From Psychrobacter sp. MF31 (GTDB lineage: Bacteria; Pseudomonadota; Gammaproteobacteria; Pseudomonadales; Moraxellaceae), in assembly GCF_012847335.1 (NCBI RefSeq), contig NZ_JABBDX010000007.1:62001-126000 (forward strand): a stretch of 64,000 nt of DNA. The letters run 5' to 3'. The notes under the pieces are model-generated. The model was not told where the DNA came from and did no database searches. It was given only the letters and a program-made list of their open reading frames with translations. Shown piece after piece: positions 8,178 to 18,357 of this stretch; the stretch's first letter is position 1; each line of letters starts with the position of its first letter. Made by a program: the position numbers and the translations under genes.

Positions 8178-9074
8178 ATGTTAAGCAAAACGGCGTTATT
8201 TCAACAACGATTTTATGCGCAGGCTAAAAAATTCGGGCTTGGCGTTATGATTGGTGGGGTCGCAATTACAAGCAGCACTTTGGCAACGGCGGCAACCCAA
8301 TCAACGGTCAGCGTGAGCAATTATCCGTTATATTTACTAAGTAAAGCGGTCACCAAAGGCGCGGCGCCTGCCAAGCAAATTTTGCAATCAGGGGAGGTCG
8401 GTCATCATGGTGCGATCAGTCCTAGTGACATTAAAACCATTCAAGACAGCAAATTTGTGGTTTGGTTTGGCGCGCCATTAGAAGCCAATTTAGCGCCAAC
8501 GCTAAATAAAGCGCCAAATAGCATCTCATTATTTAAATTTCGCGCCTTTAATCGCTTTCCGCTTCGCGATATTCAAGGCACGCCGATAAAAAATACTTTA
8601 GATCCGCACCTTTGGCTCGATCCGCAAAATGCCAAAGCCATCACCCGAGCACTAGCTGCGATCCATAGCCACGCTGACCCTAAAAACAAAGCGCTTTATC
8701 AAGCCAATGCCCAAAAATTTGCTCAAGATTTGGATAATGCCGTTAAAAAAGTGCAAGCCAATCGATCGCCTAAGTCTTACTGGTCATATCATGACGCCTA
8801 TCATTATCTTGAATCCACGCTTAAGCTCAATTTTGCAGGAAGTTTAAGCTCAGATCATCACTTAGAGCCAACGGCATCCCAAATCAAATGGCTAAGCGAT
8901 CATCGCCCTAAAAAACAAATGTGCTTAATCAGTGAAGGCGCGCCAAAAAAAGGATTGATCGCTAAATTAAACCCTATAACCGTTACTGTTCAACAAGAAG
9001 ACATGAGCGGCGCTACTGATTTTATCAGCGGCTGGCGTAAGATGGCTGAGCAAATTTCGCATTGCGCCTCATGA
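8178..9074 (+). CDS. znuA: Zinc ABC transporter periplasmic binding protein ZnuA
   Basis: Periplasmic zinc-binding lipocalin-like component that delivers Zn(II) to ZnuBC. After a signal peptide ending near TLATAAT, three zinc-ligand histidines align with the E. coli ones: VGHHGAISPSD, DPHLWLDP and YHDAYHY. The histidine/acid-rich loop present in many ZnuA proteins is missing, giving a compact 298 aa. The ATG at 8178 is chosen because AGGAG ends 11 nt before it, whereas the ATG at 8169 and GTG at 8166 sit on top of that site. It is transcribed away from zur. Confidence 0.92.
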   Translation: MLSKTALFQQRFYAQAKKFGLGVMIGGVAITSSTLATAATQSTVSVSNYPLYLLSKAVTKGAAPAKQILQSGEVGHHGAISPSDIKTIQDSKFVVWFGAPLEANLAPTLNKAPNSISLFKFRAFNRFPLRDIQGTPIKNTLDPHLWLDPQNAKAITRALAAIHSHADPKNKALYQANAQKFAQDLDNAVKKVQANRSPKSYWSYHDAYHYLESTLKLNFAGSLSSDHHLEPTASQIKWLSDHRPKKQMCLISEGAPKKGLIAKLNPITVTVQQEDMSGATDFISGWRKMAEQISHCAS

Positions 9075-9226
9075 TACTGGTTATTTATCGCAGCAATATT
9101 TGCTTAAAATATTGGCTTAAGGGCAGATTTTTGCTAAAATAGCGGCTTATAAATAATTGAAAATTATCAGTATTTATTAAGTTGCAAATTAGAATTTTTT
9201 ATTGGTTGACAAACGTCACATTTTAC

Positions 9227-9255
9227 TTGCTTAAGCGCTGCGCCCTCCTTATAAT
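9227..9255 (+). promoter_or_regulatory. Promoter of the atp operon
   Basis: TTGCTT (9227-9232), a 17-bp spacer and a perfect TATAAT (9250-9255) lie 72 nt before the atpI ATG. A TTGACA at 9206 is also present but has no good -10 at the right distance. The predicted transcript starts near 9262. Confidence 0.65.
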
Positions 9256-9327
9256 GGGGGCGTTTTATTTTGGGCAAAGCCTGTCCCAAGCGCTCCCATA
9301 AGTCGTAATTAAGCTATAGGATCGCTT

Positions 9328-9732
9328 ATGACCCAGCCGGCAAAGCGTCAGCCAACGCTGAATTTAAGCGCTTATAGCAAACAGCAGTCTTGGCTCTTGT
9401 TGATTGTAATTTTGAGCACTTGGTCGGTTGACGCGCTTTTGCTAAAAAGTGATGGCATCATTACCAAAAGCGCCGCTTTAGGAGCGTTATTAAGCTTTGT
9501 GGCTCAGTGGGTCTTTACCCGCTTTGTATTTTGGCACTCAGGATATCGCGCGCGCCGGCAAATTGTCAGCCAGCTTTACCGAGGTCAAATGATAAAATGG
9601 CTCATCATTGCTTTTGGATTTGCGCTAATTTTTAGCTTTATTCAGTCGCTATCAGCCCCTGCGCTTATTATCGGCTTTGTATTGATGCAGGTTGGACATA
9701 ATATTTTATTCGCTTTTTTAAGCGATCGCTAA
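9328..9732 (+). CDS. atpI: ATP synthase subunit I
   Basis: Small membrane protein of 134 aa with four hydrophobic segments, the usual first gene of the operon; it is thought to assist c-ring assembly or ion supply. Sequence identity in this family is low, so the call rests on size, topology and position. AGGA lies 8 nt before the ATG. Unlike most operons, 459 nt separate it from atpB, and that gap contains a terminator. Confidence 0.85.
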   Translation: MTQPAKRQPTLNLSAYSKQQSWLLLIVILSTWSVDALLLKSDGIITKSAALGALLSFVAQWVFTRFVFWHSGYRARRQIVSQLYRGQMIKWLIIAFGFALIFSFIQSLSAPALIIGFVLMQVGHNILFAFLSDR

Positions 9733-9974
9733 AATAAACTTGTAACAAAAATAATATTTTACAATTTTTTTATTAGCGCAAAGCCAGATTACTAAACGCG
9801 AACCGTGGAACCCTTAGTAACACAAGGGATAAAAAAGTCATAATTGACTTTACACGATTACAACGCTGCATTAAGATGTACAGCTGAATATTTCGCTTAA
9901 ACGCGACATATTGACTCATTATTTGCTAAATGGATGATTAGCAAAACAACCACCAATATTTATGAGTGGATACC

Positions 9975-10009
9975 AAGGGCTGGTGATGATTAGTCAAAAG
10001 CCCTTTTTT
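9975..10009 (+). terminator. Terminator-like hairpin inside the atp operon
   Basis: AAGGGCT (9975-9981) pairs with AGCCCTT (9999-10005), with a 17-nt loop, and the stem runs into six T residues. The loop is longer than usual, so the strength is uncertain. It lies between atpI and atpB on the coding strand. Confidence 0.6.
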
Positions 10010-10074
10010 GATAGCTAAAATTTGTTAAAGCCAAAAAATTGCCTTTAAAAATAGGCAGTTATAAAAGCAAGATG

Positions 10075-10143
10075 GGTTGGCTGTTGTGGGTGATAACAGC
10101 GTTAAAACGCGGCATGAGCCGTTTTAATATCACCATGACAACC
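10075..10143 (+). repeat. Extended stem-loop upstream of atpB
   Basis: Three nested complementary segments form one long hairpin: GGTTG with CAACC (10075-10079/10139-10143), GGTGAT with ATCACC (10089-10094/10129-10134) and TTAAAACG with CGTTTTAA (10102-10109/10120-10127). It ends 48 nt before the atpB ATG, at the position of a 5' stabilising stem if transcription starts near 10072. Confidence 0.6.
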
Positions 10144-10179
10144 AAGATTTTGGTAGTTGATTGAATCGTTGATTAATAA

Positions 10180-11058
<879 letters not shown>

Positions 11059-11073
11059 TTAGACTTTCAATAG

Positions 11074-11340
<267 letters not shown>

Positions 11341-11357
11341 TCTGAAGGCTCAGTGTT

Positions 11358-11405
11358 ATTTGAGGGTCAAGGCGAATCTTGGCACTCAAATAGGTCAATG
11401 ACCCT
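11358..11405 (+). repeat. Stem-loop with alternative pairing between atpE and atpF
   Basis: ATTTGAG (11358-11364) pairs with CTCAAAT (11385-11391). The stem continues inward through one G-A mismatch to GTCAAG with CTTGGC around a 6-nt loop, 13 pairs in all. AGGGTCA (11363-11369), which overlaps this stem, can instead pair with TGACCCT (11399-11405). The two folds exclude one another. The atpF GTG lies 28 nt downstream. Confidence 0.65.
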
Positions 11406-11433
11406 GAATTTTCATGAATAAAGAGGTGATCAC

Positions 11434-11904
11434 GTGAATATCAATTCTACCCTCATCGGTCAGGCCATTGCTTTTGCAATATTTGTGGTGTTTTGCATGA
11501 AATTCGTGTGGCCACCCCTAATTAATGCCATCAATGAGCGCCAGCGTAAAATCGCTGAAGGCTTAAGCGCGGCTGAAAAGGCAAAAGCGGACTTGGCAAC
11601 GGCTGAGCAGGACGTTCAAGATGAGCTTAATTTGGCAAAGTCAAAAGCTGCCGCTTTGATTGAACAAGCAAATAAAAGCGCCAACCAATTGGTTGAGGAT
11701 GCAAAAATTCAAGCACAAGCTGAAGGTGAGCGAATCCGCCAACAAGCAAAAGCGGCGATTGACCAAGAAATCAGTCAAGCTCGCGAAACCCTTCGCGCTC
11801 AAGTGGCTGAGTTATCAGTTCTTGGCGCTGAAAAGATTTTGCAAGACAACGTTGATGCGCAAAAGCACGCCAGCATGTTAGACCAACTAGCGGCAAAGCT
11901 GTAA
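11434..11904 (+). CDS. atpF: ATP synthase F0 subunit b
   Basis: Peripheral-stalk subunit, present as a dimer, joining F0 to F1. The 156 aa are the same length as E. coli b. One N-terminal membrane helix (residues about 5-27) is followed by [12 protein letters not shown] and a long charged coiled coil rich in Ala, Glu, Lys and Gln. The start is GTG with AGAGGTGA just upstream. Confidence 0.97.
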   Translation: MNINSTLIGQAIAFAIFVVFCMKFVWPPLINAINERQRKIAEGLSAAEKAKADLATAEQDVQDELNLAKSKAAALIEQANKSANQLVEDAKIQAQAEGERIRQQAKAAIDQEISQARETLRAQVAELSVLGAEKILQDNVDAQKHASMLDQLAAKL

Positions 11905-11916
11905 TAGTGAGGATAT

Positions 11917-12537
11917 ATGGCTGACTTATCAACCTTAGCAAGACCCTACGCAAAAGCGGCGTTTGACTATGCCCATGAGCATGGCGTGGTCAATGAGTGG
12001 GAAGATTTCTTATTCATTGCCAGCACCATTGTCAATGATCATGATTTTTCATCATGGCTTGACAATCCTGCTGTTTCTGCTGAGTTGAAATCAGCCGCCT
12101 TGATCGACCTTTATAACAGCAACGTTGCCGGCGCCAGTGAATCTGCGCTTAAGCAACTGCTTGATGCTACAAAAGGTCACGGCGCAACTGAGTTGCGCTA
12201 TCAAGACGTAAGCGTTGAGCTTACCAACTTTATCCAGCAGCTTGCACAGCAAGAGCGTTTGGCACTGCTACCTGCTATTTATGAGCATTATCGCCGTCAC
12301 AAAGCATCAAGTTTAAAACAGCTGGATGCTTATGTGACTTCAGCGTATCCTTTGACTGACGCTCAGCGCGAGATGTTTCAGTCAAAGCTTGCCGCTTCAA
12401 TGAACGCAAGCGTGGTGATTCATGAAGCAGTAGATCCAAGCCTTTTGGCAGGAGCGACCATCAAAATCGGTGACAAGGTGATCGATGATTCGATGCGCGG
12501 CAAGTTACAACAGTTAAAATCACAACTCATGGCTTAA
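11917..12537 (+). CDS. atpH: ATP synthase F1 subunit delta
   Basis: Subunit that links the b-dimer to the top of F1. It begins with the typical [13 protein letters not shown] and ends with [17 protein letters not shown]. At 206 aa it is some 25-30 residues longer than most (E. coli 177). The extra sequence appears to lie around residues 65-95, between the helical N-domain and the [12 protein letters not shown] segment. It starts 12 nt after atpF. Confidence 0.95.
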   Translation: MADLSTLARPYAKAAFDYAHEHGVVNEWEDFLFIASTIVNDHDFSSWLDNPAVSAELKSAALIDLYNSNVAGASESALKQLLDATKGHGATELRYQDVSVELTNFIQQLAQQERLALLPAIYEHYRRHKASSLKQLDAYVTSAYPLTDAQREMFQSKLAASMNASVVIHEAVDPSLLAGATIKIGDKVIDDSMRGKLQQLKSQLMA

Positions 12538-12613
12538 TTTGCCGCGCACAGATGTCTGCGTGAGGTGACGCAAAGTCAATGGTCGGGTTATCATTATTAA
12601 AGGAAACAAGGCA

Positions 12614-14158
12614 ATGCAACAATTGAATCCAGCGGAAATCAGTAATCTGATCAAGCAGCGAATTCAAGACCTTGATGCGGGTGCAACTGCAAAAAATGAA
12701 GGCACGATTGTCAAAGTATCGGACGGTATCGTGCAGATTCATGGTCTTGAAGATGCCATGTACGGCGAAATGATTGAGTTTGAAGGCGACATTTATGGTA
12801 TGGCGCTCAACTTAGAGCGTGACTCTGTCGGCGCGGTGGTTCTTGGGGATTATTTGCCATTGCAAGAAGGTCAAAAAGCCTTTTGTACCGGTCGCATTTT
12901 AGAAGTTCCAGTAGGTCCTGAGCTTCTTGGTCGCGTTGTTGATGCTCTAGGAAACCCGATCGATGGCAAAGGTCCGATCAATGCCAAATTGACCGATAAA
13001 GTTGAAAAAATTGCGCCAGGCGTTATTGACCGTCAATCGGTTGATCAGCCAGTGATGACTGGTTATAAAGCCGTTGATACCATGATTCCTATTGGTCGTG
13101 GTCAGCGTGAGCTTATCATTGGTGACCGTCAGACTGGTAAAACCGCCATGGCAATTGATGCCATCATCGCGCAAAAAGCTTCGGGCATTAAGTGCGTTTA
13201 TGTTGCCGTTGGTCAAAAGCGCTCAACGATTGCTAACGTCGTTCGTAAACTTGAAGAAACGGGCGCGCTTGAGTACACCACCGTTGTGGTAGCATCGGCA
13301 TCAGAACCTGCTGCACTGCAATATATCGCGCCATATTCTGGCTGTACCATGGGCGAATACTTCCGTGATCGCGGCGAAGATGCCTTGATTGTGTTTGATG
13401 ACTTATCAAAACAAGCGGTTGCTTATCGTCAGATTTCACTACTACTTCGCCGACCACCAGGTCGTGAAGCGTATCCAGGGGACGTGTTTTACTTACATTC
13501 ACGCTTACTTGAGCGCGCCTCTCGCGTGAACGCCGCTTACGTTGAAAAATTTACCAATGGTGAAGTGACCGGTAAAACTGGCTCATTGACCGCATTGCCG
13601 ATCATTGAAACCCAAGCAGGTGACGTCTCAGCATTCGTTCCAACCAACGTGATTTCAATTACTGACGGTCAGATTTTCTTAGAATCAAGCTTGTTTAGTG
13701 CTGGTATTCGTCCTGCGGTGAACGCTGGTATTTCGGTCTCGCGCGTTGGTGGTTCTGCGCAAACCAAAATTATTAAAAAGCTGTCTGGTGGTATTCGTAC
13801 CGCTTTGGCTCAGTACCGTGAACTTGCGGCGTTTGCTCAGTTTGCCTCCGACCTTGATGATGCAACTCGAGCTCAGCTTGACCACGGTGAGCGCGTCACC
13901 GAACTTATGAAGCAAAAACAATATCAGCCGATGTCTATTGCTGAGCAAGCGGCGGTAATTTTTGCCTCAAACGAAGGTTACTTATCAGACATTCCAGTTG
14001 AAAAAATTGGGGCGTTTGAAACCGCTTATCTTCGCTATATGTTCGATGAGCAAAATGACTTGATGACTGAGATTAATGACACGGCAAATTATAACGATGA
14101 TATTGCCAACCGTTTAAAAACTTCTATTGAAACTTTTAAACAAAACCACAGTTATTAA
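12614..14158 (+). CDS. atpA: ATP synthase F1 subunit alpha
   Basis: Non-catalytic nucleotide-binding subunit, three copies per F1. It is 514 aa, as in E. coli (513). The P-loop GDRQTGKTA is near residue 170, and the alpha signature [14 protein letters not shown] near residue 364. An AAAGGAAA lies 9 nt before the ATG. A stem-loop in the 150-nt spacer separates it from atpG. Confidence 0.99.
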   Translation: MQQLNPAEISNLIKQRIQDLDAGATAKNEGTIVKVSDGIVQIHGLEDAMYGEMIEFEGDIYGMALNLERDSVGAVVLGDYLPLQEGQKAFCTGRILEVPVGPELLGRVVDALGNPIDGKGPINAKLTDKVEKIAPGVIDRQSVDQPVMTGYKAVDTMIPIGRGQRELIIGDRQTGKTAMAIDAIIAQKASGIKCVYVAVGQKRSTIANVVRKLEETGALEYTTVVVASASEPAALQYIAPYSGCTMGEYFRDRGEDALIVFDDLSKQAVAYRQISLLLRRPPGREAYPGDVFYLHSRLLERASRVNAAYVEKFTNGEVTGKTGSLTALPIIETQAGDVSAFVPTNVISITDGQIFLESSLFSAGIRPAVNAGISVSRVGGSAQTKIIKKLSGGIRTALAQYRELAAFAQFASDLDDATRAQLDHGERVTELMKQKQYQPMSIAEQAAVIFASNEGYLSDIPVEKIGAFETAYLRYMFDEQNDLMTEINDTANYNDDIANRLKTSIETFKQNHSY

Positions 14159-14186
14159 GATCAGCAGTTAAGATAACCGGCGGCTT

Positions 14187-14233
14187 TTATGGACAAAGCG
14201 TCGCGCATTAACTTGTGCTACGCTTGTCTATAA
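14187..14233 (+). repeat. Stem-loop between atpA and atpG
   Basis: TTATGGACA with a bulged A and AGCGT (14187-14201) pairs with ACGCTTGTCTATAA (14220-14233), about 13 pairs including one G-T, with an 18-nt loop. It starts 28 nt after the atpA stop. No T-run follows, so it is not a classical terminator. Confidence 0.55.
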
Positions 14234-14308
14234 CAGTTATCCGGATTGCGAAGTGGCAGCAAGCGCAGCCTCGCCAATGCTTTTTAATCCTCTTATATTG
14301 GAATCATT

Positions 14309-15190
14309 ATGGCAAGCTTAAAAGAAATTCGTGCCAAAGTCACCAGTATTAAAAGCACCCAAAAAATCACCCGCGCCATGCAAATGGTTGCGGCAAGTAA
14401 GATGCGCCGAGCTCAGGATCGCATGGAATTGGGGCGCCCGTATGCAGACAGTATGCGCCGGGTTATCTCGCATTTGGTGAATGCGTCATCTGATTACAAA
14501 CACCCGTATATGGTGTCGCGAGCGGTCAATAAAGTGGGCTATATCGTCATCACCTCAGATCGCGGCTTGGCGGGCGGCTTAAATATCAACTTATTTAAAG
14601 CGCTCACTAAAAATATCCAAAGCTACGAAGGTCAATCGGTTCAAGCTGAATTTGCGGTTATTGGCTCAAAAGGCGTTAGTTTTTTCAAAAATTTTGGCGG
14701 TAATGTCACCTCAGCGGTGACCGATTATGGTGATAACCCTACCTTTGAGCAGCTAAATGCGCCTGTTCAAGCCATGCTTGATGATTATGCTAACGGCAAG
14801 CTTGATCGCATTTACGTGGTTTATAACCAGTTTATCAATGCCATGACGCAAAAGCCGACCGTCACGCAATTGGTGCCGTTACCTGAAACTGCGTTTGGCG
14901 GTGAAGAAAGCGCCATTCAAACTGAATTAAGCTGGGATTATATTTACGAGCCTGACATCAAAACTTTAATTGATGGCTTGCTTGGTCGCTATATTGAGTC
15001 AATTGTTTACCAAGCGGTGATGGAAAATATCGCCTCTGAGCAGTCCTCGCGAATGGTCGCCATGAAAGCGGCAACCGATAACGCCGGTGAGTTGATTAAC
15101 GATTTACAGTTGGTTTATAACAAGCTTCGTCAAGCGGCGATTACCCGAGAAATCTCGGAAATCGTTGGCGGTGCGGCAGCCGTTTCTTAA
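14309..15190 (+). CDS. atpG: ATP synthase F1 subunit gamma
   Basis: Central rotor shaft of F1, one copy per enzyme. The N-terminal helix [32 protein letters not shown] and the C-terminal helix with [24 protein letters not shown] are diagnostic. It is 293 aa, the usual length. atpD follows after 36 nt with a clear AAGGAG. Confidence 0.98.
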   Translation: MASLKEIRAKVTSIKSTQKITRAMQMVAASKMRRAQDRMELGRPYADSMRRVISHLVNASSDYKHPYMVSRAVNKVGYIVITSDRGLAGGLNINLFKALTKNIQSYEGQSVQAEFAVIGSKGVSFFKNFGGNVTSAVTDYGDNPTFEQLNAPVQAMLDDYANGKLDRIYVVYNQFINAMTQKPTVTQLVPLPETAFGGEESAIQTELSWDYIYEPDIKTLIDGLLGRYIESIVYQAVMENIASEQSSRMVAMKAATDNAGELINDLQLVYNKLRQAAITREISEIVGGAAAVS

Positions 15191-15208
15191 CTGACTACCT
15201 AATTTTAG

Positions 15209-16660
<1,452 letters not shown>

Positions 16661-16666
16661 TACGTG

Positions 16667-16694
16667 TTGCGTCAATTTCAATGAATTGACGCAA
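16667..16694 (+). repeat. Perfect hairpin between atpD and atpC
   Basis: TTGCGTCAATT (16667-16677) and AATTGACGCAA (16684-16694) form an 11-bp uninterrupted stem with a 6-nt loop, seven nt after the atpD stop and 36 nt before the atpC ATG. No T-run follows. Confidence 0.75.
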
Positions 16695-16730
16695 ACGTTC
16701 GTTCACTGTTTTTAAGCTTAGGAGTTAAGT

Positions 16731-17147
16731 ATGGCAACATTCCAATGCCGCGTCGTAAGCGCTCGTGAAGAGCTGTTCTCAGGCGAGATCACCATGCTGA
16801 TTGCCACCGGAAGCGAAGGCGAGGTTGGGGTGCTTGCAGGACATACCCCGCTCATCACATTGTTAAAGCCCGGTGCTATGCGCGTACAAAAGGCAAATGG
16901 TGAAGAAGAAGTGATCTATGTGTCAGGTGGTGTGCTAGAAGTTCAGCCAAAAATGGTGACGGTGCTTGCTGATACTGCCGTTCGCGCTCATAACCTTGAT
17001 GAAAGCAAAATCATCGAGGCGCGTAAAAAAGCAGAGCAAATGCTGGTCAACCAATCTGATACCTTACAAACCAATGCTGCGCTTGCTTCACTTGCTGAAT
17101 CGGTGGCGCAATTGCAAACCTTGCGCAAATTTAAAAACCGCGCTTAA
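16731..17147 (+). CDS. atpC: ATP synthase F1 subunit epsilon
   Basis: Rotor-foot subunit that couples gamma to the c-ring and can inhibit ATP hydrolysis. The N-terminal beta-barrel has FQCRVVSAREELFSGE and the conserved EGEVGVLAGHTPLIT; a two-helix C-domain follows. It is 138 aa, as expected. It closes the operon and is followed by a good terminator. Confidence 0.98.
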   Translation: MATFQCRVVSAREELFSGEITMLIATGSEGEVGVLAGHTPLITLLKPGAMRVQKANGEEEVIYVSGGVLEVQPKMVTVLADTAVRAHNLDESKIIEARKKAEQMLVNQSDTLQTNAALASLAESVAQLQTLRKFKNRA

Positions 17148-17163
17148 GTTTGATCGAGTTATT

Positions 17164-17193
17164 AAAAACAGTCCAAATTGGGCTGTTTTTTTT
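17164..17193 (+). terminator. Terminator of the atp operon
   Basis: AACAGTCCA and TGGGCTGTT form a 9-bp stem (one G-T pair) with a 3-nt loop and eight T residues, 17 nt after the atpC stop. Confidence 0.88.
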
Positions 17194-17270
17194 GCTGTAT
17201 ACCTAGTTAGGTCAGAAAATTTGCGCTTTTGGACGAAAACTAATGTTTTTACCCATATTGTTTATAGGTT

Positions 17271-17325
17271 TTGTTAACACAAATAAGCTATAGTATAAGA
17301 ATCAATAGATTTGATAGTATACTAT
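17271..17325 (+). promoter_or_regulatory. bfmR promoter with adjacent palindrome
   Basis: TTGTTA (17271-17276), a 17-bp spacer and TATAAG (17294-17299) form a good promoter, placing the start near 17306. The perfect 12-bp palindrome ATAGTATACTAT at 17314-17325 lies just downstream of that start, where a bound protein could block transcription. The leader to the bfmR ATG would be about 130 nt. Confidence 0.6.
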
Positions 17326-17437
17326 GTTACCAAGACTGCGCTGAAGAATCAGCGCCTTGTTCCATTTTTAGGTGATCATTTTAGACTAGATTAAGCAGCC
17401 GCTTTTTTTTTGACCCATCTCCTTAGAGGACATAACA

Positions 17438-18154
17438 ATGACAATGAATGAAGAAGATACCACCCCCCGAATTTTAATCGTAGAAGATGATGAGCGCTTA
17501 GCCATGTTAACCCAAGACTATTTGGTAAAAAATGGTCTTGAAGTGGCAATCGAAACCGATGGCAACCGCGCGATTCGCCGGATTGTTAATGAGCAGCCAG
17601 ACTTGGTCGTTCTTGATGTGATGCTTCCTGGCAGCGATGGCTTGACCGTTTGCCGTGAAGTGCGACCACATTTTCAAAACCCTATTTTGATGCTCACCGC
17701 CCGAACTGAAGATATGGATCAGGTTTTAGGACTTGAGATGGGCGCGGACGATTATGTGGCGAAACCTGCCCAGCCTCGCGTTCTTTTAGCTCGAATCCGG
17801 GCGTTACTGCGACGCTCAGAAAATGCGCCGTCAGAAGATGTGCCTCAGCGACTTGAGTTTGGTGACTTGATCATTGATAACGGCGGCAGATCTGTGATGC
17901 TTGGTGATGAGCTGGTTGACTTTACCAGCGCTGAATACGATCTGTTATGGCTTTTAGCCTCAAACGCCGGTCGCATTTTATCGCGTGAAGATATTTTCGA
18001 GCGTCTTCGCGGTATTGAATATGACGGTCAAGACCGCTCCATTGACGTTCGTATTTCACGAATTCGCCCAAAAATTGGTGATGATCCTGAAAACCCAAAA
18101 CGCATCAAAACGGTTCGTAGCAAAGGCTATTTGTTTGTTAAAGAAGGCAACTGA
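17438..18154 (+). CDS. bfmR: Response regulator BfmR (RstA/OmpR family)
   Basis: DNA-binding response regulator, 238 aa. In Acinetobacter, BfmR controls envelope, pilus, capsule and biofilm genes. The receiver domain has ILIVEDDERLA with the acidic pair, the phospho-acceptor aspartate in VVLDVMLPG and the lysine in YVAKPAQP. The C-terminal winged helix contains DFTSAEYDLLWLLASNAGR and DRSIDVRISRIRPKIG, matching Acinetobacter BfmR almost word for word from memory. The ATG has AGAGGA upstream. A terminator separates it from bfmS. Confidence 0.93.
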   Translation: MTMNEEDTTPRILIVEDDERLAMLTQDYLVKNGLEVAIETDGNRAIRRIVNEQPDLVVLDVMLPGSDGLTVCREVRPHFQNPILMLTARTEDMDQVLGLEMGADDYVAKPAQPRVLLARIRALLRRSENAPSEDVPQRLEFGDLIIDNGGRSVMLGDELVDFTSAEYDLLWLLASNAGRILSREDIFERLRGIEYDGQDRSIDVRISRIRPKIGDDPENPKRIKTVRSKGYLFVKEGN

Positions 18155-18186
18155 TCACCTATTGCCCGCGATCGTATTGATTTGAT

Positions 18187-18217
18187 AAAAAAACCAGCAT
18201 CATGCTGGTTTTTTTTT
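18187..18217 (+). terminator. Rho-independent terminator between bfmR and bfmS
   Basis: AACCAGCA and TGCTGGTT form an 8-bp stem, extended by A-T pairs, with a 3-nt loop and nine T residues. It lies 32 nt after the bfmR stop and before bfmS, so most bfmR transcripts should end here. Confidence 0.88.
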
Positions 18218-18234
18218 GGGATAATGGTAAGATT

Positions 18235-18265
18235 TTGACCGAAGTTTTACGATCTATGGTTTAAT
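18235..18265 (+). promoter_or_regulatory. Possible bfmS promoter (extended -10)
   Basis: TTGACC (18235-18240) and TTTAAT (18260-18265) are separated by 19 bp, longer than ideal. The -10 is preceded by TGG, an extended -10 feature. It lies after the bfmR terminator and 92 nt before the bfmS ATG. Confidence 0.45.
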
Positions 18266-18357
18266 AAGTGCTCACTTTTATCAGCACCTCGCTTTTTTAA
18301 GCGTTACTTTTTTATCATAAAGACCATCATTCGGTCATAAGTTGGTTTTGGCGGCGT

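Noticed and set aside
9206-9211. TTGACA upstream of atpI as the -35 element
   Set aside because: No acceptable -10 lies 16-18 bp downstream; the perfect TATAAT at 9250 pairs better with TTGCTT at 9227.
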